A stretch of DNA of 47,852 bases from Nocardiopsis prasina DSM 43845. GTDB taxonomy: Bacteria > Actinomycetota > Actinomycetes > Streptosporangiales > Streptosporangiaceae. The notes beneath the pieces were generated by a model, which worked only from the letters and a program-made list of their open reading frames with translations, searched no databases and had not been told where the DNA came from. The stretch is taken from contig NZ_ANAE01000123.1 in NCBI RefSeq assembly GCF_000341265.1, positions 1 through 47,852 on the forward strand, read 5' to 3'. The position numbers and the translations under genes are program-made. Positions 23,860 to 32,920 of this stretch are shown piece after piece (positions within the stretch are counted from its first letter, which is position 1; each line of letters begins with the position of its first letter).

Positions 23860-24885
23860 GTGCCAGTAGTACGCGCAGACCACCTGTACAAGGTGTTCGG
23901 TAGACAGTCGAAGGCGGCCGTCGAACGGCTCGCCGACGGCAGCCACCGCGACACCATCGCCGACCTCGACGTGACCGCTGCCGTCATCGACGTGTCCTTC
24001 GAGGTCCAACCCGGCGAGATCTTCGTCGTCATGGGCCTGTCCGGATCGGGTAAATCCACCCTGATCCGGATGCTCAACGGACTTCTCGACTCCACGGCCG
24101 GATCAGTCGAGATCGACGGCGTGGACATCACCACGCTCAGCAGGAAGAACCTGCTCAAGCTCAGGGGCGAGAAGATCAGCATGGTCTTCCAGCACTTCGC
24201 CCTGCTTCCCCACCGGACGGTGCTGGAGAACGCCGCCTACGGGCTGGAGCTGCGCGGGTTCTCCCGCGCCGAGCGCTTCGCCAAGGCCAAGGAGACCCTC
24301 GCCCTCGTGGGGCTCGAGGGCTGGGAGGACAAGCTCCCCCAGCAGCTCTCCGGCGGCATGCAGCAGCGTGTGGGCCTGGCCCGCGCCCTCGCCGCCGACA
24401 CCGACATCATCCTGATGGACGAGGCCTTCAGCGCGCTCGACCCGCTGATCCGCCGCGACATGCAGACGCAGCTCTTGGAGCTCCAGGAGACGCTGGGCAA
24501 GACGATCATCTTCATCACCCACGACCTCAACGAGGCCATGCGCCTCGGCGACCGGATCTGCGTGCTCCGCGACGGACGCGTGGCCCAGATCGGCGAGGCC
24601 TCGGAGATCCTCAACGCGCCCGCGAACGAGTACGTCGAGCGCTTCGTGGAGGACGTCGACCGCAGCCGTGTGCTGACGGCGGCCGAGGCGCTCGCGGACG
24701 TTCCCGTCGACGCCGCGGCCCCGCAGGTCACCGCTGACACCCTCGTCGCGGACCTGTACACCAGCGTCGCCACTGAGAACAGCCTCCGGGTGGTCTCGGG
24801 CGACGGCGAGGTGCTGGGCATGGTCACCCGGGAGTCGGTGCTCGCCGCTTTGGTCCAGAGTGACAACGCGGAGGTGGCCAGGTGA
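23860..24885 (+). CDS. Glycine betaine/proline-type ABC transporter ATPase (ProV/OpuAA-like)
   Basis: 341 residues from a GTG with AGAGGAG just upstream. The N-terminus has the ProV pattern in which a helical insert precedes Walker [10 protein letters not shown] (about 58-66), [11 protein letters not shown]-loop, [15 protein letters not shown] signature, [12 protein letters not shown]alker B, and THD switch His. The C-terminal ~70 residues look like a degenerate CBS unit ([21 protein letters not shown]), the osmosensing region in OpuA-type ATPases. It overlaps the permease start as GTGA. It powers uptake of betaine-like compatible solutes under osmotic stress. Confidence 0.92.
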   Translation: MPVVRADHLYKVFGRQSKAAVERLADGSHRDTIADLDVTAAVIDVSFEVQPGEIFVVMGLSGSGKSTLIRMLNGLLDSTAGSVEIDGVDITTLSRKNLLKLRGEKISMVFQHFALLPHRTVLENAAYGLELRGFSRAERFAKAKETLALVGLEGWEDKLPQQLSGGMQQRVGLARALAADTDIILMDEAFSALDPLIRRDMQTQLLELQETLGKTIIFITHDLNEAMRLGDRICVLRDGRVAQIGEASEILNAPANEYVERFVEDVDRSRVLTAAEALADVPVDAAAPQVTADTLVADLYTSVATENSLRVVSGDGEVLGMVTRESVLAALVQSDNAEVAR

Positions 24886-26105
24886 CCCCCGTCAACTTCC
24901 CTCCGTCCCTTCCCATCGGTGACGGCTTCGAGGCGTTCAACTCCTGGCTGAAGAGCCACTTCGGGTTGTTCTTCGACCTCACCGGCGACTTCATCCGCTG
25001 GGCCGTCTCCGTCCTGGCCGGGTTCTTCGTCGAGCCGGCGGCCGGACAGCTCGCGTTCATCGCCGCCGTGATCATCGCGGTCCCGCTGGTGCGCTCGCGC
25101 CGGATCCCGCTGCTCGCCATCGTCGTGGTGGTCTCGCTCCTCTACATCGCCGAGGCGCAGTTCGCCCTGGTGACGGGCTTCATCAACAGCGTTCCGGGGC
25201 TCTTCGTCTGGGCCATGAACCTGTTCGACACGAACGTCGAGCCCACCTTCGTCGTCTCGCTGGTCTTCCTGATCGCGACGGCGGGCCTGGGCCTGGTCGA
25301 CCGCGCCAACCGCGTGCGCACGGGAATCGTCGCCGGTGGCTGGCTCGCGCTGGTGCTGCTGGGCTGGCTGATCCTGCCCATGCTGGTCACCAACCCGATG
25401 TCCCTGCTGATGATCCTGCTGCTGAGCCTGCTCGCGCTCTCGGTGGCGGGCTGGCGCCTGGGCGTCTTCGCGCTGATCGCCCTGACCGTCGTGGCCTCCG
25501 TCGGCCAGTGGTCCAACGCCATGGACACCCTGGGTCTGGTGCTGGTGGCCAGCCTCATCGCGGTGGTCATCGCGATCCCGATCGGCATCCTGGCCGCCTA
25601 CAACGAGTTCGTCAGCAAGGTCGCCAAGCCGGTCCTGGACCTGATGCAGACGCTCCCGGCGTTCGTCTACCTGATCCCGGCGATCTTCTTCTTCTCCATC
25701 GGTGCGGTGCCCGGTGTGGTCGCGACCATCGTGTTCGCGATGCCGCCCGGCGTGCGCCTGACCGAACTCGGCATCCGGCAGATCGACAAGGAGCTCGTCG
25801 AGGCGGGTGAGGCCTTCGGTGCGCCCAAGCGCAAGATCCTCACCGGCATCCAGCTCCCGCTCGCCCTGCCGACGATCATGGCGGGCGTCAACCAGGTGAT
25901 CATGCTGGGCCTGTCCATGGTCGTCATCGCGGGCATGGTCGGCGCGGGCGGGCTCGGCAGCCAGGTCTACCAGGGCATCACCCGCAACGACGGCGCGCTC
26001 GGTTTCGAGGCCGGCATCGCGGTGGTCATCCTGGCGATCTTCCTGGACCGCCTGACCGCCGCCGTCACCCGCAAGAGTCCCCAGGCCAGGGTCAGTTCGT
26101 CCTGA
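24882..26105 (+). CDS. Glycine betaine-type ABC transporter permease (ProW/OpuAB-like)
   Basis: 407 residues. An N-terminal amphipathic region ([14 protein letters not shown]) as in ProW is followed by about 9-10 membrane helices. The BPD_transp_1 core starts near residue 215 ([20 protein letters not shown]) and includes the EAA-like loop '[43 protein letters not shown]'. It is coupled to the ATPase by GTGA and followed 40 bp later by the binding-protein gene. It forms the transmembrane channel of the osmolyte importer. Confidence 0.93.
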   Translation: MTPVNFPPSLPIGDGFEAFNSWLKSHFGLFFDLTGDFIRWAVSVLAGFFVEPAAGQLAFIAAVIIAVPLVRSRRIPLLAIVVVVSLLYIAEAQFALVTGFINSVPGLFVWAMNLFDTNVEPTFVVSLVFLIATAGLGLVDRANRVRTGIVAGGWLALVLLGWLILPMLVTNPMSLLMILLLSLLALSVAGWRLGVFALIALTVVASVGQWSNAMDTLGLVLVASLIAVVIAIPIGILAAYNEFVSKVAKPVLDLMQTLPAFVYLIPAIFFFSIGAVPGVVATIVFAMPPGVRLTELGIRQIDKELVEAGEAFGAPKRKILTGIQLPLALPTIMAGVNQVIMLGLSMVVIAGMVGAGGLGSQVYQGITRNDGALGFEAGIAVVILAIFLDRLTAAVTRKSPQARVSSS

Positions 26106-26145
26106 CAACGGTTTTTTCGCAGCAGTCCTGATGGAAGGAATCCAG

Positions 26146-27099
26146 ATGTACAGCCGTAAGCGCATGATGGCCCTGGCCGCGGCCGGTATGAGCGGGGTGC
26201 TCCTGTTGACCGCCTGTGGCGGCAACGGCGAGGACCTCACCGGTGGCTCCGGCGAGGACCAGAACGGCGGTTCGGGCACGGGTGACGACCTCCAGGACGT
26301 CAACATCGCGCTGATCGCCTGGGAAGAGGCGATCGCGGTCACCCACATGTGGGAGGCCATCCTGGACGAGAAGGGCTACAACGTCGAGGTCACCGACGTC
26401 GACGTGGCCCCGATGTACCAGGGCGCCGCCAACGGCGACGTGGACCTGTTCCTCGACACCTGGCTCCCCGCCACGCACCAGCAGTACTGGGACGACTACG
26501 GGGACCAGCTGGAGGACCTCGGCTCCTGGTACGACAACGCGATCCTGACGCTGACCGTCCCCGAGTACATGGAGGACGTCAACTCGATCCCCGACCTCCT
26601 CGACCACGCGGACGAGCTGGACAACCGCATCGTCGGCATCGACCCGGGCGCGGGGCTCACCGACACCACCCAGAACTCCGCCATGCCGGGTTACGGGCTG
26701 GACGACGAGTTCGAGCTGGTCACCTCCTCCGGCGCGGCGATGCTCGCGGAGCTGGACTCGGCGATCGCCGACGAGGAGCCCATCGTCGTCACCCTGTGGC
26801 GTCCGCACCCGGCCTACGCCAAGCACGACCTGAAGGACCTCGAGGACCCCGAGGGCCTGATGGGCGACGCCGAGACGATCCACGCGGTCGGCCGTGACGG
26901 CTTCGCCAACGACTACCCGCAGCTCGCCTCCTGGCTCGAGGGCTGGGACATGAGCGACGACGAGCTCGCCACCCTGGAGGCGCTGACCGTCGGTGACGAC
27001 GTCGACGACCCCGACGCCGGTGCCCGCGAGTGGCTCGCCGACAACCCCGAGTTCCTGGAGCGCACCCTGGGCGACGACGCCGAGGGCCTGAACTTCTAG
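26146..27099 (+). CDS. Glycine betaine-type substrate-binding lipoprotein 1
   Basis: 317 residues from the ATG at 26146, chosen over 26131 because GGAAGGA lies 6 nt upstream. The lipobox LLTAC anchors it to the membrane. The OpuAC domain is clear: 'VNIALIAWEEAIAVTHMWEAILDEKGYNVEV', 'GDVDLFLDTWLPATHQQYW', 'VGIDPGAGLTDTTQ' and 'PIVVTLWRPHPAYAKHDL'. Trp residues at these places form the aromatic cage for quaternary ammonium groups in the family. The linker after the Cys is Gly/Glu/Asp-rich. It delivers the osmolyte to the upstream permease/ATPase. Confidence 0.93.
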   Translation: MYSRKRMMALAAAGMSGVLLLTACGGNGEDLTGGSGEDQNGGSGTGDDLQDVNIALIAWEEAIAVTHMWEAILDEKGYNVEVTDVDVAPMYQGAANGDVDLFLDTWLPATHQQYWDDYGDQLEDLGSWYDNAILTLTVPEYMEDVNSIPDLLDHADELDNRIVGIDPGAGLTDTTQNSAMPGYGLDDEFELVTSSGAAMLAELDSAIADEEPIVVTLWRPHPAYAKHDLKDLEDPEGLMGDAETIHAVGRDGFANDYPQLASWLEGWDMSDDELATLEALTVGDDVDDPDAGAREWLADNPEFLERTLGDDAEGLNF

Positions 27100-27168
27100 A
27101 ACCCAGAGTGTGTTCCCTGTCACGGGGAGTGCCGAATGTCCCCTTTCATGGGGTAGACATACGATGAC

Positions 27169-27196
27169 GGCCGCCTTCACGAGCGTGGGGGCGGCC
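27169..27196 (+). terminator. Hairpin between the two binding-protein genes
   Basis: GGCCGCC (27169-27175) and GGCGGCC (27190-27196) pair over 7 bp, followed by TTCGTCT. A TACGAT hexamer (27160-27165) just before it could be a -10 box. It probably lowers or separates expression of the second binding protein. Confidence 0.4.
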
Positions 27197-27229
27197 TTCG
27201 TCTGCGCGAGGTTGCGAGGGAGCTTGGAC

Positions 27230-28147
27230 ATGAAGAGGCGAGGGACGGGACTGGCCGCCGCGGGTCTGAGCGGTGTGCTCCTGCTGTCCGCCTGCTCCGG
27301 GGAGTCGGGCTCCGGCGCCCCGGACGACGGCGACGACCTCCGGGAGGTCAACATCGCGTTGATCGCCTGGGAGGAGGCGGTGGCCGTCACCCACATGTGG
27401 GAGGCGGTCCTGGAGGAGAAGGGTTACGACGTCACCGTCACCGAGGTCGACGTCGCCCCGGCTTTCCAGGGGGTGGCCGACGGTGAGCTCGACCTCTACC
27501 TCGACATGTGGCTTCCGGTCACCCACCACGAGTACATGGAGCAGCACCGGGACAGCATCGAGAGCCTGGGCTCCTGGTACGACAACGCCGTCCTCACGCT
27601 GACGGTCCCGGAATACATGGAGGACGTGCGGGAGATCGACGACCTCCCCGCACGCGCGGAGGACCTCGGCGGCACCATCGTCGGCATCGAGCCGGGCGCG
27701 GGCCTGACCCAGGTCACCCGTGACCAGGCCATGCCCCTGTACGGGCTGGAGGAGGACTTCGAACTGGAGACCTCCTCGGGCGGGGAGATGATGCGGCGTC
27801 TGGACGAGGCGATCATGGAGGAACGGCCGATCGTCGTGACCCTGTGGCGTCCGCACCCGGCCTACGCCCAGTACGAGCTGCGGGACCTGGAGGACCCGCA
27901 GGGCGGGATGGGCGGCACCGAGGGGCTGCACTCGATCGGGCGCGCGGGGTTCTCCGAGGACTACCCGGAGCTGGCCGAGTGGATGCGCAACTGGACCATG
28001 GACGACGAGGAGCTGGCCTCCCTGGAGGCGCTCACGGTCGGTCCCGGTGTCACCGACCCCGCGGCCGGAGCGCGTCAGTGGCTCGCCCAGAACCCGCTGT
28101 TCCTGGAGCGCACGCTGATGGACGACGCCGAGGGGCTGGAGTTCTGA
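27230..28147 (+). CDS. Glycine betaine-type substrate-binding lipoprotein 2 (paralogue)
   Basis: 305 residues from the ATG at 27230 with GAGGGAG 7 nt upstream; the frame extends to 27110 without a plausible start. The lipobox is LLSAC. It aligns end to end with lipoprotein 1 and shares most residues, including IALIAWEEA, DMWLPVTHHEYM, PGAGLTQVT and TLWRPHPAYA, so it is a recent tandem duplicate. The linker is shorter. Substitutions around the pocket (T to M before WLP, Q to E in the QQYW/HEYM stretch) may change substrate preference. No second permease is present, so both probably serve the same transporter. Confidence 0.92.
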   Translation: MKRRGTGLAAAGLSGVLLLSACSGESGSGAPDDGDDLREVNIALIAWEEAVAVTHMWEAVLEEKGYDVTVTEVDVAPAFQGVADGELDLYLDMWLPVTHHEYMEQHRDSIESLGSWYDNAVLTLTVPEYMEDVREIDDLPARAEDLGGTIVGIEPGAGLTQVTRDQAMPLYGLEEDFELETSSGGEMMRRLDEAIMEERPIVVTLWRPHPAYAQYELRDLEDPQGGMGGTEGLHSIGRAGFSEDYPELAEWMRNWTMDDEELASLEALTVGPGVTDPAAGARQWLAQNPLFLERTLMDDAEGLEF

Positions 28148-28178
28148 CCCGGACGACGCGGATGGTCCGGACGTGACG

Positions 28179-28212
28179 ACGGGGCCGCCTCCCGGAGGGG
28201 AGACGGCCCCGT
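28179..28212. terminator. Bidirectional terminator, betaine operon/rhomboid
   Basis: ACGGGGCCG and CGGCCCCGT form a 9-bp stem with an inner CTCCC/GGGAG pairing, between convergent stops at 28147 and 28235. Confidence 0.65.
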
Positions 28213-28234
28213 GGTGTGTTCGGTGGCCGTGGGC

Positions 28235-28849
28235 TCAGGGGGCGTAGTAGCCGCCCTGGGCGCCGCCGATGCTCCCCTGGTTGGCCTGGCCCGGCTTGTC
28301 GCGCCGGGGCAGCGCGTAGGCGGACAGGAGCCCGCCGAGGAAGCCGAACAGGTGCGCCTGCCAGGAGACGCCGGGGTGCTGGGGCAGGACCCCCCAGATC
28401 ATCGTTCCGTAGAAGATGACCACGCAGATCATGATGACGATGTCGACGGTCCGGCGTTCGATGATGCCGCGTAGCACCGTGTAGCCGAAGTAGCCGAAGA
28501 CCAGCCCGCTGGCACCCACCGTCACGACGTGTGAGGGGGTGAACAGCCACACGCCGACACCGCTGACGACGGCGACGATCAGTGTGGTGAGCAGGAACCG
28601 GCCCAGGCCGCTGAAGGCGACGAGGGCTCCGAGCACCAGGAACGGCAGTGAGTTACCGATCAGGTGGGCGAAGTTGCCGTGCATGAAGGGCGCGGTCAGC
28701 ACGGTCCAGGGCGCGTCGGGATTGCCCGCCTGGATACCGAACTGCCGGTCGAGGTGTCCCCCGAGCGGGGTGTCGATGATCTCGAAGACCCACATGGCCG
28801 CGAGCATGCCCGCGACGGTCAGGATGGCGGTGATTCTGGACTGCTTCAC
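28235..28849 (-). CDS. Rhomboid family intramembrane serine protease
   Basis: 204 residues from a GTG at 28849, 7 nt after a TAGTCT -10 box (leaderless). Six membrane helices. The family motifs are present: HGNFAHLIGN (H57, N59) for the oxyanion region, GASG with nucleophile S114, and the partner His H166 in SWQAHLFGFLGG. The C-terminal tail is hydrophilic and Gly/Gln-rich. It cleaves transmembrane helices of substrate proteins; the substrate is unknown. It is convergent with the betaine operon. Confidence 0.93.
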   Translation of the reverse strand: MKQSRITAILTVAGMLAAMWVFEIIDTPLGGHLDRQFGIQAGNPDAPWTVLTAPFMHGNFAHLIGNSLPFLVLGALVAFSGLGRFLLTTLIVAVVSGVGVWLFTPSHVVTVGASGLVFGYFGYTVLRGIIERRTVDIVIMICVVIFYGTMIWGVLPQHPGVSWQAHLFGFLGGLLSAYALPRRDKPGQANQGSIGGAQGGYYAP

Positions 28850-28856
28850 CCCATCG

Positions 28857-28862
28857 AGACTA
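28857..28862 (-). promoter_or_regulatory. -10 box TAGTCT of the rhomboid gene (leaderless)
   Basis: On the - strand TAGTCT is followed by 7 nt (CGATGGG) and the GTG start. Confidence 0.45.
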
Positions 28863-28984
28863 GATGAAGCAGGCTTGCGTCGGTATGTTCCTGGGGCGCG
28901 TGTGGGCGAAATGATCTGTTGTGTTCACAGATGACTGCTCTGTCGCGGCCGTTCGGAGGAGGGCCGGTGGCGTGCCCGGCGGCC

Positions 28985-29458
28985 TCAGGAGGTCAGGGAG
29001 CGCTTGCGCGGCGGGATGCCCGCGACCGCCATGAACGCCTCCACCTTGGCCGGGTTGGTCATTCCGGTCAGCGGCAGGTAGGTGCGTGAGGTCCGGCGGC
29101 TCTTCAGCGAGGGGAAGCGTTTGGGGCGCCCGGTGTGGTCGCACAGGCCCAGGGAGCGGATACGACCGGGAAGCACGTAGTAGGAGCCGATGTCGATGAA
29201 CGGCACCCGGACGACGTAACCGCCGCGCTCGTAGCGGAACTCGTCCTCGGAGACCTCCAGCACCGGTGCCTTGATCCGGTGTCCGTCGAACGCCGAGGCG
29301 GCGCCGAGGAGCGCGAGGATGACGCCGAGCACGATGTTGGCCCAGTGCCCGGGGTCGACGGCCACGACCACGACGCCCAGAGTGAGCAGAGTGTAACCAC
29401 CCCACAGCTCCACGTACTTGCGGCCGACGGGGCAGACCAGGCGGACCGGTTCGGACAC
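28985..29458 (-). CDS. Small membrane protein with PH-like tail
   Basis: 157 residues from a GTG with AGAGAGG 8 nt upstream. Two adjacent helices (residues about 18-35 and 40-58, YTLLTLGVVVVAVDP and IVLGVILALLGAASAF) are followed by a beta-rich cytoplasmic domain: 'VLEVSEDEFRYERGGYVVRVPFIDIGSYYVLPG', which resembles bacterial PH-type domains (STM3941-like). The basic C-terminus is NPAKVEAFMAVAGIPPRKR. I do not recognise a function. Monocistronic, divergent from the peptide transporter. Confidence 0.65.
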   Translation of the reverse strand: MSEPVRLVCPVGRKYVELWGGYTLLTLGVVVVAVDPGHWANIVLGVILALLGAASAFDGHRIKAPVLEVSEDEFRYERGGYVVRVPFIDIGSYYVLPGRIRSLGLCDHTGRPKRFPSLKSRRTSRTYLPLTGMTNPAKVEAFMAVAGIPPRKRSLTS

Positions 29459-30120
29459 GGCGGATGCCTCTCTCGCTGGGCGGGGCGCTGAGGATGACGG
29501 AAGTCGTCAGTGGGAACCCTATCCGCTTCGCGGGTGCGGGCATCTCGGTTTCGGTCAGCTCGCCTGTGGGGTTCAGGACAGGCGCAAGGAAGTTTCGTCC
29601 CCTGTGTCGCATTCCTTGAAGTGGTGATCGGGTTGCCCCATGAATCTCCACCAGATTCTCGGAGGGGCATGGCAGGGGAGAACGATGCCTTCCTGTGTAT
29701 GTATTGAGCTATATGTGAAGTTATGGGCTGTTTGTCCTGTTCTCTCTCGGTAGTTGCGTGCTTCGAGGCGGTAGTTAAACGTCGTTTACGTTTGTGCTTT
29801 TGCAGTGGAACGCCTTCGTTGACCCCGAATGCTTTTCCGGTGTGTCCGAATCCCGCCGTCCTGGACTCCGGTGGCCGGTGTCCGCTTGACCTGGCATGAT
29901 GTGAGGATGTCCTGGTTGTTACCGGTGTATTGGGAGTTCGTGACTCGATTGGGTGCTCATGAGCGCGGGCCGGTTGCGGATGGGTCACGAAACCGGCATT
30001 GGGGCTATACAGACATTTCCCTTAATGGTCTTCTAATCGACTAATCGCCTAGTTTTGGTGGGTTGTGCCCTGCGGGCACCAACCCGTGGCCTGTTCGCAT
30101 GAGTGATCAAGGGTGTGACT
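29459..30120 (+). promoter_or_regulatory. 660-bp intergenic region and leader of the peptide ABC operon
   Basis: Noticeably richer in A+T than its surroundings and without a believable gene; a 71-codon frame at 29829-30044 lacks a ribosome site and coding bias. It contains TAAACG-T-CGTTTA (29776-29788), an operator-like inverted repeat, and a hairpin GGGTTGTGCCC/GGGCACCAACCC with one bulge (30060-30085), just 36 nt before the start of the binding-protein gene. These suggest a regulated promoter and an attenuating leader. Confidence 0.45.
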
Positions 30121-31827
30121 ATGTTCAAGCGCCGAAAGACGTTGGCACTCGCCGCCGCGGCGACGTCAGCGGTCATGGTGGCCAGCGGCTGTGGAGGAGG
30201 GGGTGACGGTGGTGGCGACGGCGGCACCAAGGAGGTCACCTGGGTCATCAACAGCCTCCCCGGCGCCTGGCAGGCCACCAGCCTCGCGGGCGGAAGCGTC
30301 TACGTCGTCCAGATGCTGTCCGGCGTGCTCCCCTACACCGGTCAGTGGCAGCCGGACGCGACGTACGAGTACGACATGGACGTCCTCGCTGAGGAGCCCG
30401 AGCTCATCAACGACGACCCCGACGAGGGTCCGTTCGAGTGGTCCATCACCCTCGCCGAGGACGCCGTCTGGAGCGACGGCGAGCCGATGACCGGTGAGGA
30501 CCTGCGCGTCTCCTGGATGCTCGGTACCTCCCCGGACGAGGGCTACTGCGGCGGGTGCGACCCCCGCGCCGCCGCGAGCTTCGACAAGGTCGACAACGTC
30601 GAGGCCGACGGCAAGACGGCCACCTTCCAGCTGAAGGAGGGGCTGGCCGACCCTGAGTGGATGGGGCTGTTCGACGCCCACAGCCAGGCCGGCGGCTTCC
30701 TGCCCGCGCACCTCGCCGAGGAGAACGGCTGGGACGTCGACGACGCGGACGAGCTGGGCGAGTACTACGCCTGGCTGCACTCCGAGCGTCCCGAGTGGTC
30801 CGGCGGCCCGTACATGATCACTGCCGGCGACCTGGAGAACGAGGTCGTCAAGGAGCCGAACCCCAACTGGTTCGGTGAGGCGCCCGCGCTCGACAAGATC
30901 ACCATGCCGTACAACACCGACGAGGGCACCTTCGTGAACGCCTTCGTCAACAACGAGATCGACGGTGGCAACCCCGCCGACTACAGCGAGGACGTCATCC
31001 TCCAGCTGGAGGACGTCGCCAACGCCGACGTGACCGTCGCCGAGGGCGCCACCTGGGAGCACGTCGACCTCAACCTGAAGAACGAGACGCTCCAGGACGT
31101 CGAGCTGCGCCGCGCCATCTTCACCGCGATCGACCGCGACGACATCGCCAACCGCAACTTCGGCGCCGGCTACCCGGACTACGAGCTGAAGAACAACCAC
31201 GTCTTCGGCAGCGACAGCCCCTACTTCGTCGACCACTTCGAGGGCGAGACGCAGGGCACCGGTGACATCGACGAGGCCAAGACCATCCTCGAGGAGGCCG
31301 GTTACGAGCTCGACGGCGACACCCTCACCCTCGACGGCGACGAGATCGGTCCGTTCCGCCTGCGCAGCACCGACTCGACCGTCCGCAACACCTCGGTCCA
31401 GCTCATCCAGGCCCAGCTCTCCGAGATCGGCATCACGACCAACATCGAGATGACCGACGACCTCGGCGGAATGCTCGCGGCGACGGAGTACGACATCGTC
31501 CAGTACGGCTGGTCCGGCTCCCCGTACTTCACCAGCAACCCGGACCAGTTCTGGCACTCCGAGAGCGGCAGCAACTTCGGCGGCTACGCCAACGACGAGG
31601 TCGACGATCTGGCCGGCCTGGTGGCCAACGCCCCCGACCTGGACACTGCCGCCGAGCACGCCAACGCGGCCATGGAGATCGTGGTCCCGGAGGCCTACGT
31701 CCTCCCGATCATGGCGGAGCCGAACTACTTCTTCGCCAACTCCGACCGCCTCGTGAACGTTCACGACAACCTTCAGTCCAGCTACCGAGCCACCTACAAC
31801 ATCGGTGAGTGGGACGTCGCCAGCTAG
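30121..31827 (+). CDS. Di/oligopeptide ABC transporter substrate-binding lipoprotein
   Basis: 568 residues from the ATG at 30121, which has AAGGGTG 5-6 nt upstream (a GTG at 30103 is weaker). The signal peptide ends in the lipobox-like VASGC. The SBP_bac_5 (DppA/OppA) domain follows: 'YDMDVLAEEPELI' and 'WSITLAEDAVWSDGEPMTGEDLRVSWML' near the N-terminus, 'NNEIDGGNPADYSEDVI', 'VDLNLKNETLQDVELRRAIFTAIDRDDIA' in the middle, and 'EYDIVQYGWSGSPYFTSNPDQFWHSESGSNFGGYANDEVD' near the end. First gene of a four-gene operon; it captures peptides or similar ligands outside the membrane. Confidence 0.93.
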   Translation: MFKRRKTLALAAAATSAVMVASGCGGGGDGGGDGGTKEVTWVINSLPGAWQATSLAGGSVYVVQMLSGVLPYTGQWQPDATYEYDMDVLAEEPELINDDPDEGPFEWSITLAEDAVWSDGEPMTGEDLRVSWMLGTSPDEGYCGGCDPRAAASFDKVDNVEADGKTATFQLKEGLADPEWMGLFDAHSQAGGFLPAHLAEENGWDVDDADELGEYYAWLHSERPEWSGGPYMITAGDLENEVVKEPNPNWFGEAPALDKITMPYNTDEGTFVNAFVNNEIDGGNPADYSEDVILQLEDVANADVTVAEGATWEHVDLNLKNETLQDVELRRAIFTAIDRDDIANRNFGAGYPDYELKNNHVFGSDSPYFVDHFEGETQGTGDIDEAKTILEEAGYELDGDTLTLDGDEIGPFRLRSTDSTVRNTSVQLIQAQLSEIGITTNIEMTDDLGGMLAATEYDIVQYGWSGSPYFTSNPDQFWHSESGSNFGGYANDEVDDLAGLVANAPDLDTAAEHANAAMEIVVPEAYVLPIMAEPNYFFANSDRLVNVHDNLQSSYRATYNIGEWDVAS

Positions 31828-31909
31828 TCCGGCGCACCCCCCAGGTCCGCCCCCGGGACACCCTCCCGGGGCCGGACCGGTCCTCGTCCACCCCTGAAGG
31901 ATCACTCCC

Positions 31910-32920
31910 ATGCTCGTTTACACGATGCGGCGCATCCTGGGCGCGCTACCCGTCCTGGTCCTCGCATCCATCCTCACCTTCGTGATGATCGACGTCACCG
32001 GTGACCCGCTCGCCGACATCCGGATGGCCCAGCCACCGCCCACAGAGGAAGTCCTGCAACAGGCGGAGGAGCGGCTCTACCTCGACCGCTCCATGCCGGA
32101 GCGGTACTGGCTGTGGGTGACCGGAATCGGCGGAAACGGCGACATCGGACTGCTCCAGGGGGAGTTCGGCCCCTCCACCCAGGGCCCCCACTACGACATC
32201 GGCGCGGCCATCGCCGAACGCCTGTGGACCACGCTGCGCCTGGTGGGCGCGGCCATGATCTTCGCCCTCGGCCTGGCGATCATCACCGGTGTGGTCAGTG
32301 CCCTGCGCCAGTACTCCAAACTCGACTACACCCTCACCTTCGTCGGCTTCCTCGCCCTGGCGCTGCCGACCTTCTGGTTCGCGGGCATCATGCAGGCGGC
32401 GGGGGTCAAGTTCAACCAGTTGGTGGGCGACCAGGTCTTCGCCACCATCGGCGACGGGCGTTTCAGAGCCGAGGGTGCGCCGTTGTGGGACCAGTTCCTC
32501 AACGCCTTCGCGCACATGGCGCTGCCCACGATCGTGCTCATGCTGATCAGCTTCGCGTCGTGGAGCCGCTACCAGCGCACCTCGATGCTGGAGGTGATGA
32601 ACAGCGACTACGTCCGGCTGGCCCGGGCCAAGGGCCTGCGCAACCACACGGTCATCAGGCGTCACGCGCTGCGCACCGCGCTCATCCCGCTGACCACCGT
32701 GGTGGCGATCGGCGTCGCGGGCGTCATCGACGGGGCCATCCTCACCGAGGTGGTCTTCCAGTGGCGCGGTCTGGGCGACTTCTTCATCACCGCGGTGGAC
32801 AACAACGACTCCTTCGCGCTGATGGGGTGGCTGCTGCTCAGCGGCACCATCGTCATCCTGGCCAACCTTGTCGCCGACCTGCTGTACGCCGTGCTGGACC
32901 CGAGGATTCGCTATGAGTGA
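31910..32920 (+). CDS. Peptide ABC transporter permease (DppB-like)
   Basis: 336 residues; the ATG at 31910 has GAAGGA upstream. The DppB layout is clear: TM1 'RRILGALPVLVLASILTFVMI', a ~75-residue periplasmic loop, then five helices with the conserved 'FWFAGIMQ' region and the EAA loop 'DYVRLARAKGLRNHTVIRRHALRTALIPL'. The periplasmic region lacks obvious extra domains. It overlaps the next gene by 8 bp. Pairs with DppC-like to form the channel. Confidence 0.94.
   Translation: MLVYTMRRILGALPVLVLASILTFVMIDVTGDPLADIRMAQPPPTEEVLQQAEERLYLDRSMPERYWLWVTGIGGNGDIGLLQGEFGPSTQGPHYDIGAAIAERLWTTLRLVGAAMIFALGLAIITGVVSALRQYSKLDYTLTFVGFLALALPTFWFAGIMQAAGVKFNQLVGDQVFATIGDGRFRAEGAPLWDQFLNAFAHMALPTIVLMLISFASWSRYQRTSMLEVMNSDYVRLARAKGLRNHTVIRRHALRTALIPLTTVVAIGVAGVIDGAILTEVVFQWRGLGDFFITAVDNNDSFALMGWLLLSGTIVILANLVADLLYAVLDPRIRYE

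Noticed and set aside
24237..26360. 707-residue - strand frame opposite the betaine transporter
   Set aside because: His/Gln/Asp-rich antisense of the permease and ATPase; no start signal or domain.
29829..30044. 71-codon + strand ORF before the peptide transporter
   Set aside because: No ribosome site, poor GC3 bias and no recognisable features.
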